This document shows, piece by piece, positions 22,947 through 32,377 of a DNA stretch of 64,000 nucleotides; the first letter of the stretch is position 1; each line of letters opens with the position of its first letter. Origin of the DNA: Carettochelys insculpta (lineage: Eukaryota > Chordata > Testudines > Carettochelyidae); the NCBI RefSeq assembly GCF_033958435.1, contig NC_134138.1, positions 271,909,798 through 271,973,797 on the forward strand, read 5' to 3'. A program made the translations under genes and the position numbers. The notes beneath the pieces are model-generated. The model had not been told where the DNA came from. It did no database searches and saw nothing but the letters and a program-made list of their open reading frames with translations.

Positions 22947-24312
22947 TCATCCCGCAGCCTCATCGAACTGGGCCCGCAGGGCCTCCCGGACCCGGGTCCC
23001 TTTGGGGTCCACCTGGCGACTGGGGGCAGCAGGTGGCTGCACATCAGCCCTGCCAGCCTCCACAGCCCAGCCCTGAAAGAAGGCCTCCCTCTTGCTCTCG
23101 ACAAGGTTGTGGAGGGCGCTGCACGCGCCCACAATCTGGGGGATGTTGGTGGGGCCCGTATCGAGGCGGGTAAGGAGACACCTCCAGCGCCCTTTGAGGT
23201 GCCCAAATGTGTGCTCCACCACCTAGCGTGTGTGGTTCAGGCGCATGTTGAAGCGCTCCTGGCTGGCTGACAGGTGGCTCGTGTAAGGGTGCATGAGCCA
23301 GGGCCGGAGGGGGTATGCCGCATCTGCGATGACGCAGAGGGGCATGGTGGTGTCCCCCACAGGGATCTCCCGCTGGGGGAAGTAGGTCCCCGCCTCCAGC
23401 CGGCGGCACAGGCCTGAGTTCCGGAATACCCGGGTGTCGTGGGTGCTGCCAGGCCAGCCCACATAAATGTCCAGGAAACGGCCCCAGCTGTCCACCAAGG
23501 CCTGGAGGACCACTGAGTGGTAGCCCTTCCTGTTTAAGTAGCGTCCTCCACTGTGCTCTGGGGTGCGGATGGGGATGTGAGTCCCATCCAGAGCCCCGAA
23601 GCAACTGGGGAAGCCCAGAGTGGCAAACCCCACGATGGCGGCATCTGGGTCCCCAAGCCTCACGAGCCTGTGGAGGAGCAGGGCATTGATGGTGCGGACG
23701 ACCTGCAGGGGAAGCACATGGGACAGCACCAATGAGGCGTGTGCAGGGTGTGTGTGGGCCTCCCCTGCCAGGCCCCCCTCCCCTGCCAGGGCTGCCTCCC
23801 CCTCCCCCGTGGGTCCTCTTACCTCCATGAGGACAGCCCTGATGGTGGCCTTGCCGACGCCAAACTGCTGGCCCACGGATTGGTAGCTGTCTGGCATGGC
23901 CAGCTTGCAGACGGCGATGCCGACCCATTTCTCCATACTGACGGCACGCTGCATGGCGGTGTCCTGGTGCGTCAGTGAGGGGGTGAGCCACTGGCACAGC
24001 TCCAGAAATGTCTGCCGGCTCACGCGAAAGTTCTGGAGCCAGCGATCGTCGTCCCACTCTCCGAGCACCAGCTGCTCACACCAGTCGGTGCTGGTGGGGT
24101 AGCTCCACAGCCGGCGGCGTATGAGGCAGGGGGGAGCGTGCTGCAGGGTTGGGGGTTGCATTCTCCTCCCTTGTGGGCAGCTCCTCCTCTATTGCAAGGA
24201 TGTGCTCAGCTGCCTCCTGCATGGCACGGAGCAGGGCGAGCACTGTTCCTACAGGGGTGGCTGGGTGGACCTCTGGCTGCTGCTGCTGCTGCTGATGCTG
24301 CTGGGGGTCCAT
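22947..24312 (-). pseudogene. HARBI1-like DDE transposase of element A
   Basis: This is the cut-and-paste enzyme of the element, member of the PIF/Harbinger DDE superfamily, acting in the nucleus. Translation opens with MDPQQHQQQQQQPEVHP at 24312. After a frameshift near 24165 it continues with YPTSTDWCEQLVLGEWDDDR, a helix-turn-helix-like part (RQTFLELCQWLTP, DSYQSVGQQFGVGKATI) and the catalytic domain: GALDGTHIPI (first D, about 23590), DIYVGWPGSTHDTRVF (second D, about 23440), VIADAAYPLRPW, and VVEHTFGHLKGRWRCL (E, about 23210). A single TAG at 23223-23225 precedes that last block, which is otherwise open to the natural stop at 22947. A 120-bp intron (23822 to 23703; gtaaga...ctgcag) is in frame, so the unspliced frame stays open. 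Only two disabling lesions are seen, making it the best-preserved transposase here. Confidence 0.9.
23703..23822 (-). other. Probable 120-bp intron of transposase A
   Basis: The donor is GAG|GTAAGA and the acceptor CCCCTGCAG|GTC. It falls between the helix-turn-helix-like region (AVLMEV) and the catalytic region (VRTINALLLHRLV). The same position is interrupted in the other two transposase copies of the window. Confidence 0.75.
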
Positions 24313-24646
24313 GACTGCATCGCTTGAGGTGTGTGTGCCTATGGCTCTGCAGACCGCGTGGGCCGGAGCGCCCCCCCGCTGGGCTGAGGAGGACCCTGCC
24401 AGCCAGTGTCAGGCCAAGGTGGACGAACAGGACCTGCGGCTCGCCCAGGCCGAGGTGGAGTGGTGGACAGCAGCCTGGGAGAGCCTGCTGACCACACTCA
24501 AGGGCATTGGCCACACCCTGCAGGACCATGCAGCCAACGTTGCCTGCCTCCTGGCCCCCCCGACAGCTCCCCCTGCTGAGCCCCCCCCCACCCCTGCTGA
24601 GCCTGCTTCCCCACCCCCACTGAACCTGACCCCCTTCCCCTGCTGA
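24313..24646 (+). pseudogene. Harbinger ORF1-type C-terminal fragment (element B)
   Basis: The frame reads SQCQAKVDEQDLRLAQAEVE, then WWTAAWESLLTTLKGIGHTL, a helical segment, and ends in a proline/alanine-rich tail with a stop at 24644-24646. The order of helix and low-complexity tail parallels the ORF1 end of element A at 22.15-22.54 kb. The N-terminal Myb-like part is missing because the element begins at the A/B junction. Confidence 0.65.
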
Positions 24647-24975
24647 GCCTGCCACTACGCCAGCAGGTAATGGTGCTAGCCGCACCCTCTCCTCCCCACC
24701 ATGGACCCCACACCCGGGGAGGCAAGAGCTCCAGGGGCCAACGGGGCTTGCAGCCCACCACTCCTGCCCCAGAATGAGCGTCCTGCCCCTCTCCAAGTTA
24801 GGTTCCTCCCACCTCCCTCCAAGTTAAGTTCCCACCCCCTGTACATAGTTAACAAGAATAGTGTAGATGAATGTTTATTTCAATGTTCACCACTCTGTGC
24901 TGTGCTCCTCAGGGGGATGGTGGGTGGTGGATGTGAGGGCGCAGTGCTGGTGGGGGTGGCAGGGACAGTGGTTGG

Positions 24976-25030
24976 CAGATGTGTGTGGGATGTGGGATGT
25001 GGGATGTGGGATGTGGGATGTGGGTGTGCA
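24976..25030. repeat. Tandem repeat, 7-bp unit gggatgt
   Basis: About five to six copies of 'gggatgt' lie at 24986-25026, just 3' of the decayed transposase B end. Confidence 0.8.
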
Positions 25031-25036
25031 TGTGGG

Positions 25037-26510
25037 TCAGAGGTGGCAGTTGGCAAAGGCCTGCCTGAGGGCCTCTCTGATGCGGTGGCCATCCCGGTGG
25101 GCCTGGTGGATGGGGGCGGTGCCTTTTTGCTCATAGTTGATGCCAGCCGGAGGGCCCACCCGTGGACATAGGCATCCCCCTTTTCCTCCACAACATTGTG
25201 GAGGACGCAACAGGCACCCACCACCTGGAGCACGTTGAAGACCCACACCTCTAGCCGCATGTAGAGGTGCCTCCACCGCCCCTTTAGGTGCCCCAAGGCC
25301 CACTTCGCGACGTTGTGGGCTTGGTTGAGGCGCTGATTGAATGCTTCCTGGGTGGGGTCAAGCTGTCCCGTTGTATGGCCTCATGAGCCACGACTACAGG
25401 GGGTATGCCGCATCTGCCACCATGTAGAGTGGCACGGTGAGGTCCTCTCCCACTGGGATCTCCCTCTGAGGGATGAAAGTGCCAGCCCCCATGTGCCGGG
25501 AGAGGCCAGAATTCTGGAAGACCCAGGCATCGTGGGTGAGGCTGGCCCAGCCCACATAGATGTCAGTGACTCGGCCCCTCACATCCACCAGGGCCTGGAG
25601 CATCGCTGAATGGTAGCCCTTCCTGTTGACGTACTTGCTGGCGCTATGTGGTGGGGCACGGCTGGGGATGTGTGTGCCATCCAAAGTGCTGATGCAGTTC
25701 AGAAAGCCCAGGTCCTGGAAGCCTGCAATGGTGTTGTCCAGATCCCCCAGGCGGATGTTCCTATGGAGCAGCATCACATTGATGGCTCTGACAACCTGCA
25801 GGGGGGGAGGAGGATATGTGATCTAGTGCAGGTGTCAGGCAGTCTCCCCCCGGCCTCGGGTCCATTCTGCCCCCCCTCCCATCCAGCCCCCAGCCCAGCC
25901 AGTCCCCTTCCCCCCTTCCATTCGGCCCCGGCCCCGGCCAGCTCCCAGACCCCCTCCCATCCAGCCCCTTGCAGTGGTGGGTTCCCCTCACCCCAGCCCC
26001 TCCTACCCACCCGTGGGGGACACGTGACCCAACACCACCTTACCTCCATAAGTAGAGCTCTGATGGTGGCCTAGCCCACTCCAAACTGTTGTCCTATGGA
26101 GTGGTAGGAGTCCAGGGTGGCCAGTTTCCAGATGGCCATGGCAACCCGTTTCTCCAGGGTGAGGGCTGGCTGCATGCAGGTGTCCTGGTGCTGGAGTGCG
26201 GGGGCCAGCCAGTGGCAGATCTCCTCAAAGGTCTGCCTCAACATGCAGAAGTTCCACAGCCAACTTTCCGCGCTCCACTCACCCAGCACAAGGCGCTTCC
26301 ACCAGTCGGTGCTGCTGGGGTGGGTCCAGAGGCATCGGGGCACCTGGGGGAGGCTGTCTGGCATTGCCCCAAAGTGGGGGAGCCTCCGGGGGACCACCCA
26401 GCCACCTGATGAGATCAGGTGCAGTTGTGGCGATGGTGCACAGCACTGTCAGCAGGGTGTCCATAAGGAGGGTGTCCTCCTGCAGGAGCTGTCGCTGTGC
26501 ATCCATCATG
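25037..26510 (-). pseudogene. HARBI1-like DDE transposase of element B, multiply broken
   Basis: Homologous to transposase A. It opens with MDAQRQLLQEDTLL at 26510; after a frameshift come HPSSTDWWKRLVLGEWSAES and RQTFEEICHWLAPALQHQD, and then SYHSIGQQFGVG followed by an in-frame TAG near 26071. A 248-bp intron lies at 26043 to 25796 (GAG|GTAAGG ... CTGCAG|GTT), at the same site as in transposase A. The second exon has STLDGTHIPS (first D), DIYVGWASLTHDAWVF (second D) and MVADAAYPL, then a TAG at about 25395. The remaining frames carry MGHLKGRWRHLYMRL and VVGACCVLHNVVEEKG, and the end is near 25037. The E of the DDE triad is not clearly retained. It is more decayed than A. Confidence 0.85.
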
Positions 26511-26856
26511 GGTGTGGTGGGGCTCTGCCAGGCTGGGAAAGGCTGGGCAGCACTTGGCTCATGCAGAGTGGAGGGTGGAGGGAGGGGGGCCTTTAAAAGG
26601 GGTGGCTGGCTGAGGCCCCAGAAGGGCTTGTTGGCCATGGGACCCTGCCCGCAGCGTTTCCTGCCTCCCTTCTTTCAAAAGAGGGCTTGGAGCTGTGTGG
26701 TCTCTCTCTTTCGAAAGACCTGAGTTGGCACTTTGAAAGAGCGGATCGAAATGCCAATCTGATAATGGTGGCGGGTGCTCCCTTTTGACTGCTGCTATTT
26801 CGACCGCCGAACTTCAATTTTCGCCCTTTCGAAAGGCTGTTCACGTGTAGACCCAG

Positions 26857-26999
26857 TGTCTGGCTGCTCTCTGTCGACAGAGGGGATTGCTCATTTCATC
26901 TGCCTTATGTGTAGACACAATTTATCTACAGAGGTACTGCCGAGGTTTCTCTGTCAACAGTGACTTCTGTCGACAGAGGCTGCCCTTGTAGACATGGCC
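26857..26999. mobile_element. Short MITE, 'tcgacag' family
   Basis: It ends 'cttgtagacatggcc' at 26999 and repeats 'ctgtcgacagagg' and 'ctgtcaacag'. The left end abuts element B. The TTA at 27000-27002 separates it from the next MITE. Confidence 0.6.
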
Positions 27000-27002
27000 T
27001 TA

Positions 27003-27804
27003 GGGTGTGTCTACACAGCAGCCTTATTTCCCAGCCATATTCCAGAAGAGCTATTCCTGAATAGTTTATTTCAAAATAACGTGACGCACAAAATACATTT
27101 TGCAATAGCACGTAGCTCTCTCGAAATACAGCGTCAACACACAGCAGAGCCTGTTTTGAAATCAGAGGCACTGTGGCTCATTTCAAAATAGGCTCTACTC
27201 CTTGGCCATGGCCACGCTAGCCATTACTTTTGGAGGGGGCATGATAATGTGGCACTTCGGCAGATGCTAATGAGGCACTGACACAAATGTGCAGCGCCTC
27301 ATTAGCGTAACGGCAGCCGCGCGTGCTTCGAAAGTGCCGCTTTGGGAACACACACCGCCCACGTAGCTGGGGTCCTTTCCCAAAGCCAAACGGGAAGAAG
27401 GGGCTTTTGAAATCAGGGGGTTGTTGTGAAAGGCCTTCCCCTCCACGGGCGGCATGCGTTCCGAAACCAGCAGTTTCGAAGCATGCGTGGCTGCCATTGT
27501 GCTAATGTGGTACTGCATAGTCCTGGCAGAGTTTCATTAGCATTTGCTGAGGTGCCACATTGCCATGCTCCCTCCTAAAGGAGGTGCTATTGTGGCCACA
27601 GCCTCAGTTTTAAAAGCACCTATTTCAAAATAGTATTTCAAAGTAGGTGCTATTGCTCAAGCAATGAGGTTTACCAATTTCAGAATAAGCCAAACAAAAT
27701 TTAGATGTTATTTCTAAATAGCAGTTGCATTGCATAGACACTAGGGAAGTTATTTTTAAAAGAAGGGCTATTATTTTGAAATAACTTTGCTGTGCAGGCA
27801 TACC
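27003..27804. mobile_element. MITE, 'tatttcaaaataa' family, with a nested MITE
   Basis: It starts 'gggtgtgtctacacagcagc' and carries many 'tttcaaaata' motifs; the right part ends 'gctgtgcaggcatacc'. A second copy without the insertion is at 52016-52423. The element is interrupted by another MITE at 27204-27603. Confidence 0.75.
27204..27603. mobile_element. Palindromic Harbinger-type MITE nested in another MITE
   Basis: The termini 'ggccatggccacgctagcca' and inverted 'gtgctattgtggccacagcc' are joined by arms with 'ggagggggcatg', 'tgctaatgaggcac' and 'gtgcttcgaaagtg'. It is non-coding. Confidence 0.75.
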
Positions 27805-29328
27805 TTTAGTTGCAGTTGCACGCTAATAAATTCAGAATATATATGTTAGACCCAGATTAATACTAGATCATGCAACTTAGTTTTTTTTCCATTATTATCT
27901 GTGTCAGAACACTCAATCACTCACATGCTCAGAGGAAGCTAATATAAAACTAGGTCCAGTGGAGCCTAAATTAATGCACATTTTTTCTGGTGAAACCAAA
28001 ATGTTGAAAATATTTTGACCCAAAATGTCATGTTTTGTTTCATTTCATTTTGAGGGGTTTTAAGTTGTTATTATTTTTTATACAAGTGAAGGAAATTCCA
28101 AATCTGAATATCTTTCTGAAATAAAATGCCAAAAACTTTGATTTCAGAAATTTCATAACAGAACCACTCTGACATTGAAAAAAGCTAATGTTTTGGTAAA
28201 CATTTTGCACAAATTGAGCCAAAATCACAAATTGTGTTGGTCATCCTGAAACTGTGCTTTTTTAGCATATAAATAACAAGCATGACTTTTCCCAGTAAAA
28301 ATCTCCACTAGTAATTGCAGATGCCTCAATATTTGTATGCTCAATATAAGGCATCTTAAAAAGATTGGATTTTCAGAGGCTAGTCCTCAGCAACTTTTAA
28401 GATTGCTCATGTCACATACCTCCAAATGGAGGCAGTTGTGTTTAAAAATCACCAGCTGTGTTTTAAAATCTTGGCCAATGTAAACAGCTGGAAGCCAACA
28501 AGGAAGCCATTCACTTGAAGGTATTGCACCATATTGCATGTTTTCTTCCTTCCTATCTCCTTTTTTGTAACCATAATCACATTCAAGTGTTTTATGGAAA
28601 CACTAGGAAAGGTTCCTTGTTAAAATATGACATTGTGCAAGTGTTTATGAGTGGGCTTTTTGGCATGTTTAAAGTGTCATCTCATAATAACTCTGAAATA
28701 TTACAGCAATTTTGCAGCATATCATTTCTGAAGTCATCATTTGTTGACACTTTAAACATTCTGAGACTGTACAGTATAATCATATCTTGAATACGGCATG
28801 CTACAGAGTACATTTTCATCCTGTGTTTTAAGCAGAGTCTCAGAATTTCTCACACACATTTGCCAAAAGGTTCGTTCTGCTTAAAGGAAACATTTAAAGG
28901 GAGAAAACAATGAGATACAGCTGGAAATGCAGGAAATCAACAACAATTTTGCTTTCTGTCTTACGGAAAACTGGTGTTATTTACCACACTTGGCTGCATT
29001 GTTATTTGTCAGGAGATTGTCAGACTGCTGGAGAGAGAGAGGGTGTTATTTTCACTGGGACTCTAGGAAATGTGTCCTAATTTCCTCTTGTTCAGAAAGG
29101 CATTCAGGAGACACTTCAAAATAACATAGCTGGGGTTGTTTTGGGGTACCAGGCACTGTAATAATGTAACCTAATAGGCCTATTTTCCAAATGGGCCCCC
29201 TCCCATGTATGTTGGGAATTATGTTGCTGGGAAAGGAGATGGATGAGAGAAGGGACTGACAGAAACTGATGCAAAACATCCCCATCATGTCACAATGTCT
29301 TTATGGTTTGCCATGGAACATTAACTTA
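27805..29328. other. AT-rich intergenic DNA
   Basis: No gene or confidently named repeat was recognised. Confidence 0.5.
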
Positions 29329-29611
29329 GGGTACATCTAGACTACACGGAGAATTGACCCAGTCGGGTGAGCTTCCTGAGTTCAATTTTGTGCACCTGGT
29401 GGAGATGTGCTATATTGAACTATCTGGAGTCAACAGTCGACCCCCGTACTCCTCAGTATCACAAGGAGTAAGGGAGGTTGACGGGAGTGTTTCTCCTTTC
29501 AATCTCCCTCTGTGAAGACGGCCAGGTAAGTTGACTGCGGGTAAGTTGATTCTAGCTATGCAATCTCCGCAACTAGAATTGCATATCTGCAATTGACTTA
29601 CCTGCTTAGTG
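29329..29611. mobile_element. Harbinger-type MITE, right end interrupted
   Basis: It starts 'gggtacatctagactacacg' after TTA and shows internal 'ttgactgcgggtaagttga' and 'ctagaattgcatatctgc' inverted motifs. It fades in 'gcttagtgta' where the PLE begins. Confidence 0.6.
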
Positions 29612-30102
29612 TAAAAACAAACAAACAAACAAAACAACCCAGAAGCCACGTAGCACTTTAAAGACTAACAAAATGATGTATTAGGTGATAAACTTTCGTG
29701 GGACAGACCCACTTCTTCAGATCTATAGAATTTCCAGTCCAGACCCAGATATATAGTATGAGGTCCAAAAAAAAATTGCAATGAAAACTGACAAATCAAA
29801 TGCATGCACTGAAGGAGGGCGTGGGTCGGGGTGAGGGATGTTAAGTGTCTTGCCAGAGATCATTACTAACATCAAAGGAAGGGAAACTGTCCTTGTAATG
29901 GGTGAGATAATTGCTGTCTTTGTTCATACCAAGTGTTAATGTGTCAAATTTGAATATTAAGCCCTGTTCACAAATCTCCCTATGTAATCTGTTTTTGAAG
30001 TCACTTTGTTTAGGATGCATATTCTCACGGAAGTTTTCTACAGAATGGCCTACTCCACTGAAATGTTCATTGACTGGCTTATGTGTTTTGAGATTCCTCA
30101 TG
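29612..30102 (-). pseudogene. Penelope-like element 3' end with GIY-YIG C-terminal remnant
   Basis: Minus-strand frame 30101-29841 reads KTHKPVNEHFSGVGHSVENF, LHREICEQGLIFKFDTLTLG and LTHYKDSFPSFDVS. These correspond to the region after the GIY-YIG core of Penelope-like endonucleases (compare VSLHFNEVGHSVNDLG and LAFKFKFDILTLGLN in the copy at 48.6 kb). The 3' tail follows in antisense, with 'aagtgggtctgtcccacgaa' read on the minus strand near 29700 and 'gttagtctttaaagtgctac' near 29660. The reverse transcriptase and the catalytic YIG motif are missing. Confidence 0.8.
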
Positions 30103-30199
30103 CCTGTTTGGGCCTCTGCTGCAGCACTAACCAGATCCCCAGGTCCATTTAAATCACCAGACCCCAGAACATTTGCCCTCTTTGCCCTGCCCAGGACTG

Positions 30200-30258
30200 G
30201 TTTTTAAGGTGCCACAGGGTTTCTCACTGATTTTTGCATATAAAGACTGACGTGGCTA
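30200..30258 (+). mobile_element. Penelope-like tail fragment
   Basis: 'taaggtgccacagggtttct' and 'gtggctactcctctgatac' are the last part of the common PLE tail. Confidence 0.6.
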
Positions 30259-31201
30259 CTCCTCTGATACACATCCTCCATGTACTTGCTGGCTTGCACA
30301 GGAACTCCTAACAGCTTCTAATTAAAGTCTCGTCTGACCATCTCTCAGGTCACACTTCTTCTGGACGTTGCTTTCTCGTAGAGGTCCTCATCTGTGACAA
30401 AAGGTTTCATAAAACTAAATAATAAAATGAAATGATTAATTTAATTAGAACTGACATACAACTTCCTCATGGTTGGTGTTATGACAAGTAGCTACAAACT
30501 AGGCCAGAAAAGATCAGTTAGCACAGTACCCACCTCAATAGCTAATACTGTGAACTCCCCTTTAATGTCTAAAAGGAATGATGAACATGGACATATATAT
30601 TACTACCTCAACCTGAACTGCAGTCCTTTTGAAGCTGTCTCACATCGATACTGGGTCTCAGGGCTGTCTGGTCAATGGGCCCGTTGCGCTCAAGCCACAC
30701 CTACATGGATGTGATCCATCTGATATTGGGCAGTGATGTGCCTGTAGCGGCTGCTGCTCAGTGAGCTGCTGGTTGGGCATCTTCTTTCATGGTCAGGCAT
30801 TCCACATACCCACTAAGTCATCTTCATAACTGTGAGTACCACCCTCCACATGCCTAGCTGTCCTGTGGCTTGCCCTGGCAACTTTAAAGGGCTTGAGTCT
30901 CCTGGGTTCTTTTGAATCACCCAGGCCCTCGGCAATTTCTCCATCCCCACATCAACAGGCCTGGTTGCTCTTCATAAATTTCAATAGAATTATAGCTAGT
31001 GTAATTAGCTTTATATTATGAAATGCTGCATGACTGGAATCTAAATTTATACACCCAACTTAAGATGTTGCAAATGCCCCAAGACAACTTCAGCTGTAAT
31101 TTTCCCACTGTGCGCCGCAACAGTTGTTTAAATAGCTTGCTGCATTGTGCTCTGTCTTGGATTGAGGGCAGCTCCTTTCACTTCACCACGAACGTTAACA
31201 T
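30259..31201. other. Intergenic DNA without identified features
   Basis: No gene. Some phrases here resemble the degenerate GC-rich dispersed repeats noted elsewhere, but none is classifiable. Confidence 0.45.
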
Positions 31202-31204
31202 ATA

Positions 31205-31616
31205 GGGTGAGTCTACACTTGCATTCCTCTTTTGAAAGAGGTATGCAAATGAGGTAAACCAAAATGCAAATTATGTATATATTTGCATATTTGACTCCTC
31301 ATTAGCATATTCTAATTTCAAAAGAGCTTCTTTCAAAAAAAGAAAGCCAGTGTAGACACCGCTCTTTTGAAAGAAACTCCATCTTCGAAAGAATCCTTCT
31401 TCCCTTTATTTAATGGGAAGAATGATTCTTTCAAAGATATGGTTTACTTTCAAAAGAGCAGCATCTACACTGGCTTTCTTCTTTTGAAACAAGCTCTTTT
31501 TTAAATTAGAATATGCAAATAAGGCACCAAATATGCAAATTTATGCCATATTTGCATTTTTATTTACCTCATTTGCATATCTCTTTCAAAAGAGGAATGC
31601 AAGTGTAAACACACCC
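31205..31616. mobile_element. Palindromic MITE with TSD ATA
   Basis: The termini 'gggtgagtctacacttgcat' and inverted 'atgcaagtgtaaacacaccc' are flanked by ATA at 31202-31204 and 31617-31619. The arms repeat 'tatgcaaatgaggt' and 'cttttgaaag'; the centre is 'aagaaggattctttc'-like. It is non-coding. Confidence 0.85.
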
Positions 31617-31619
31617 ATA

Positions 31620-32377
31620 GTGTCCAAGACTTTGGACTAGTAAATTCTAATTTCAAAGCTCCAGAGTATAACAGCTTTATTCAACAGTAAGGGCTTGTTT
31701 CCCTGAAACACACATTGGACTACAAGTGTATTAATATCACTGCACATGAAGTGCTATGCTGTGATTTCCCAGGGGATACTGTGGATGTGACTTAAAAGGT
31801 TCCTACTTTGCATTATTATAGTCCTGTTTGAAAAGAAGGAGGATACGGCAAATTCTGAACCTTCTAGTTGTGCTTGCAGAGCCCACACAGGGGAGACTTG
31901 GTGCAGCACTTTTTTTGCACACTGCTGTTCATTCCCCTGTAATCTGGACTACAGAACAAGGCAGACATGCCTTAAAGCTGTTCATGCCACACGAACGACT
32001 TTAATCTGTTCACTAGCATCAAAAAGATAACAACTCACACGTCCTGGCAAGATTTTCATCTCTGCTCAGTCATCCCTCAAAATCCTGGCCTCTAGCCATG
32101 TCAACAATTTCGATGCAAGGTTACTGACAGTGAGAATCACGAAGGGAACCAGACATCTGTGAGAGATTGCCAACATCAGAGGTGCCTGCTGTGGAGCGCT
32201 GACAGTCTGGTTGACACAAGAGATGCAAAACAAGAGCTTCTAGAAGCTTATTGAGAGATATTCTAATTTGATTTGGAGTGGTGTCCTGTGGCTCTAAGCC
32301 ACTCTCAGAGCTATCTGGCAAGAGCATTACACAAATATTTTGGTGTGCGCATTCTGGTTCACCAATCAATATCATTA
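31620..32377. other. Intergenic DNA without identified features
   Basis: No gene or named repeat recognised. Confidence 0.45.

Larger units (their letters stand above)
21199..24312. mobile_element. PIF/Harbinger element A (near full length)
   Basis: The left terminus 'ggccacgtctacacgtgc' is followed by subterminal 'tacttcgaagtag'-like inverted motifs and a second 'ggctacacgtggtgggcgc' block. The body holds two convergent genes, an ORF1-type gene on + and a DDE transposase on -, separated by an AT-rich spacer (22560-22830). That is the usual PIF/Harbinger layout. No right terminal repeat is found: at about 24313 the sequence passes into element B. The left end closely matches the inverted right end of the 0.7 kb derivatives at 56081 and 59478. 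Confidence 0.85.
24313..26860. mobile_element. PIF/Harbinger element B, fused to element A
   Basis: It carries an ORF1-type tail on + and a broken transposase on -, convergent as in element A. The right end has 'tttcgaaaga' motifs (26690-26830) and finishes '...ttcacgtgtagaccca' near 26856. No left terminal repeat is present at 24313. Element B resembles the truncated element at 1744-2936 and the remnant at 45700-45934 in its subterminal motifs. Confidence 0.75.

Noticed and set aside
23044..24057. A 337-codon minus-strand frame overlapping transposase A
   Set aside because: It is a shifted frame of the same DNA. The catalytic motifs are in the other frame and this one is low complexity (Pro, Arg, Gly).
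24986..25026. CRISPR-like short tandem repeat
   Set aside because: The 7-bp units have no spacers and sit inside a decayed transposon; it is a simple tandem repeat.
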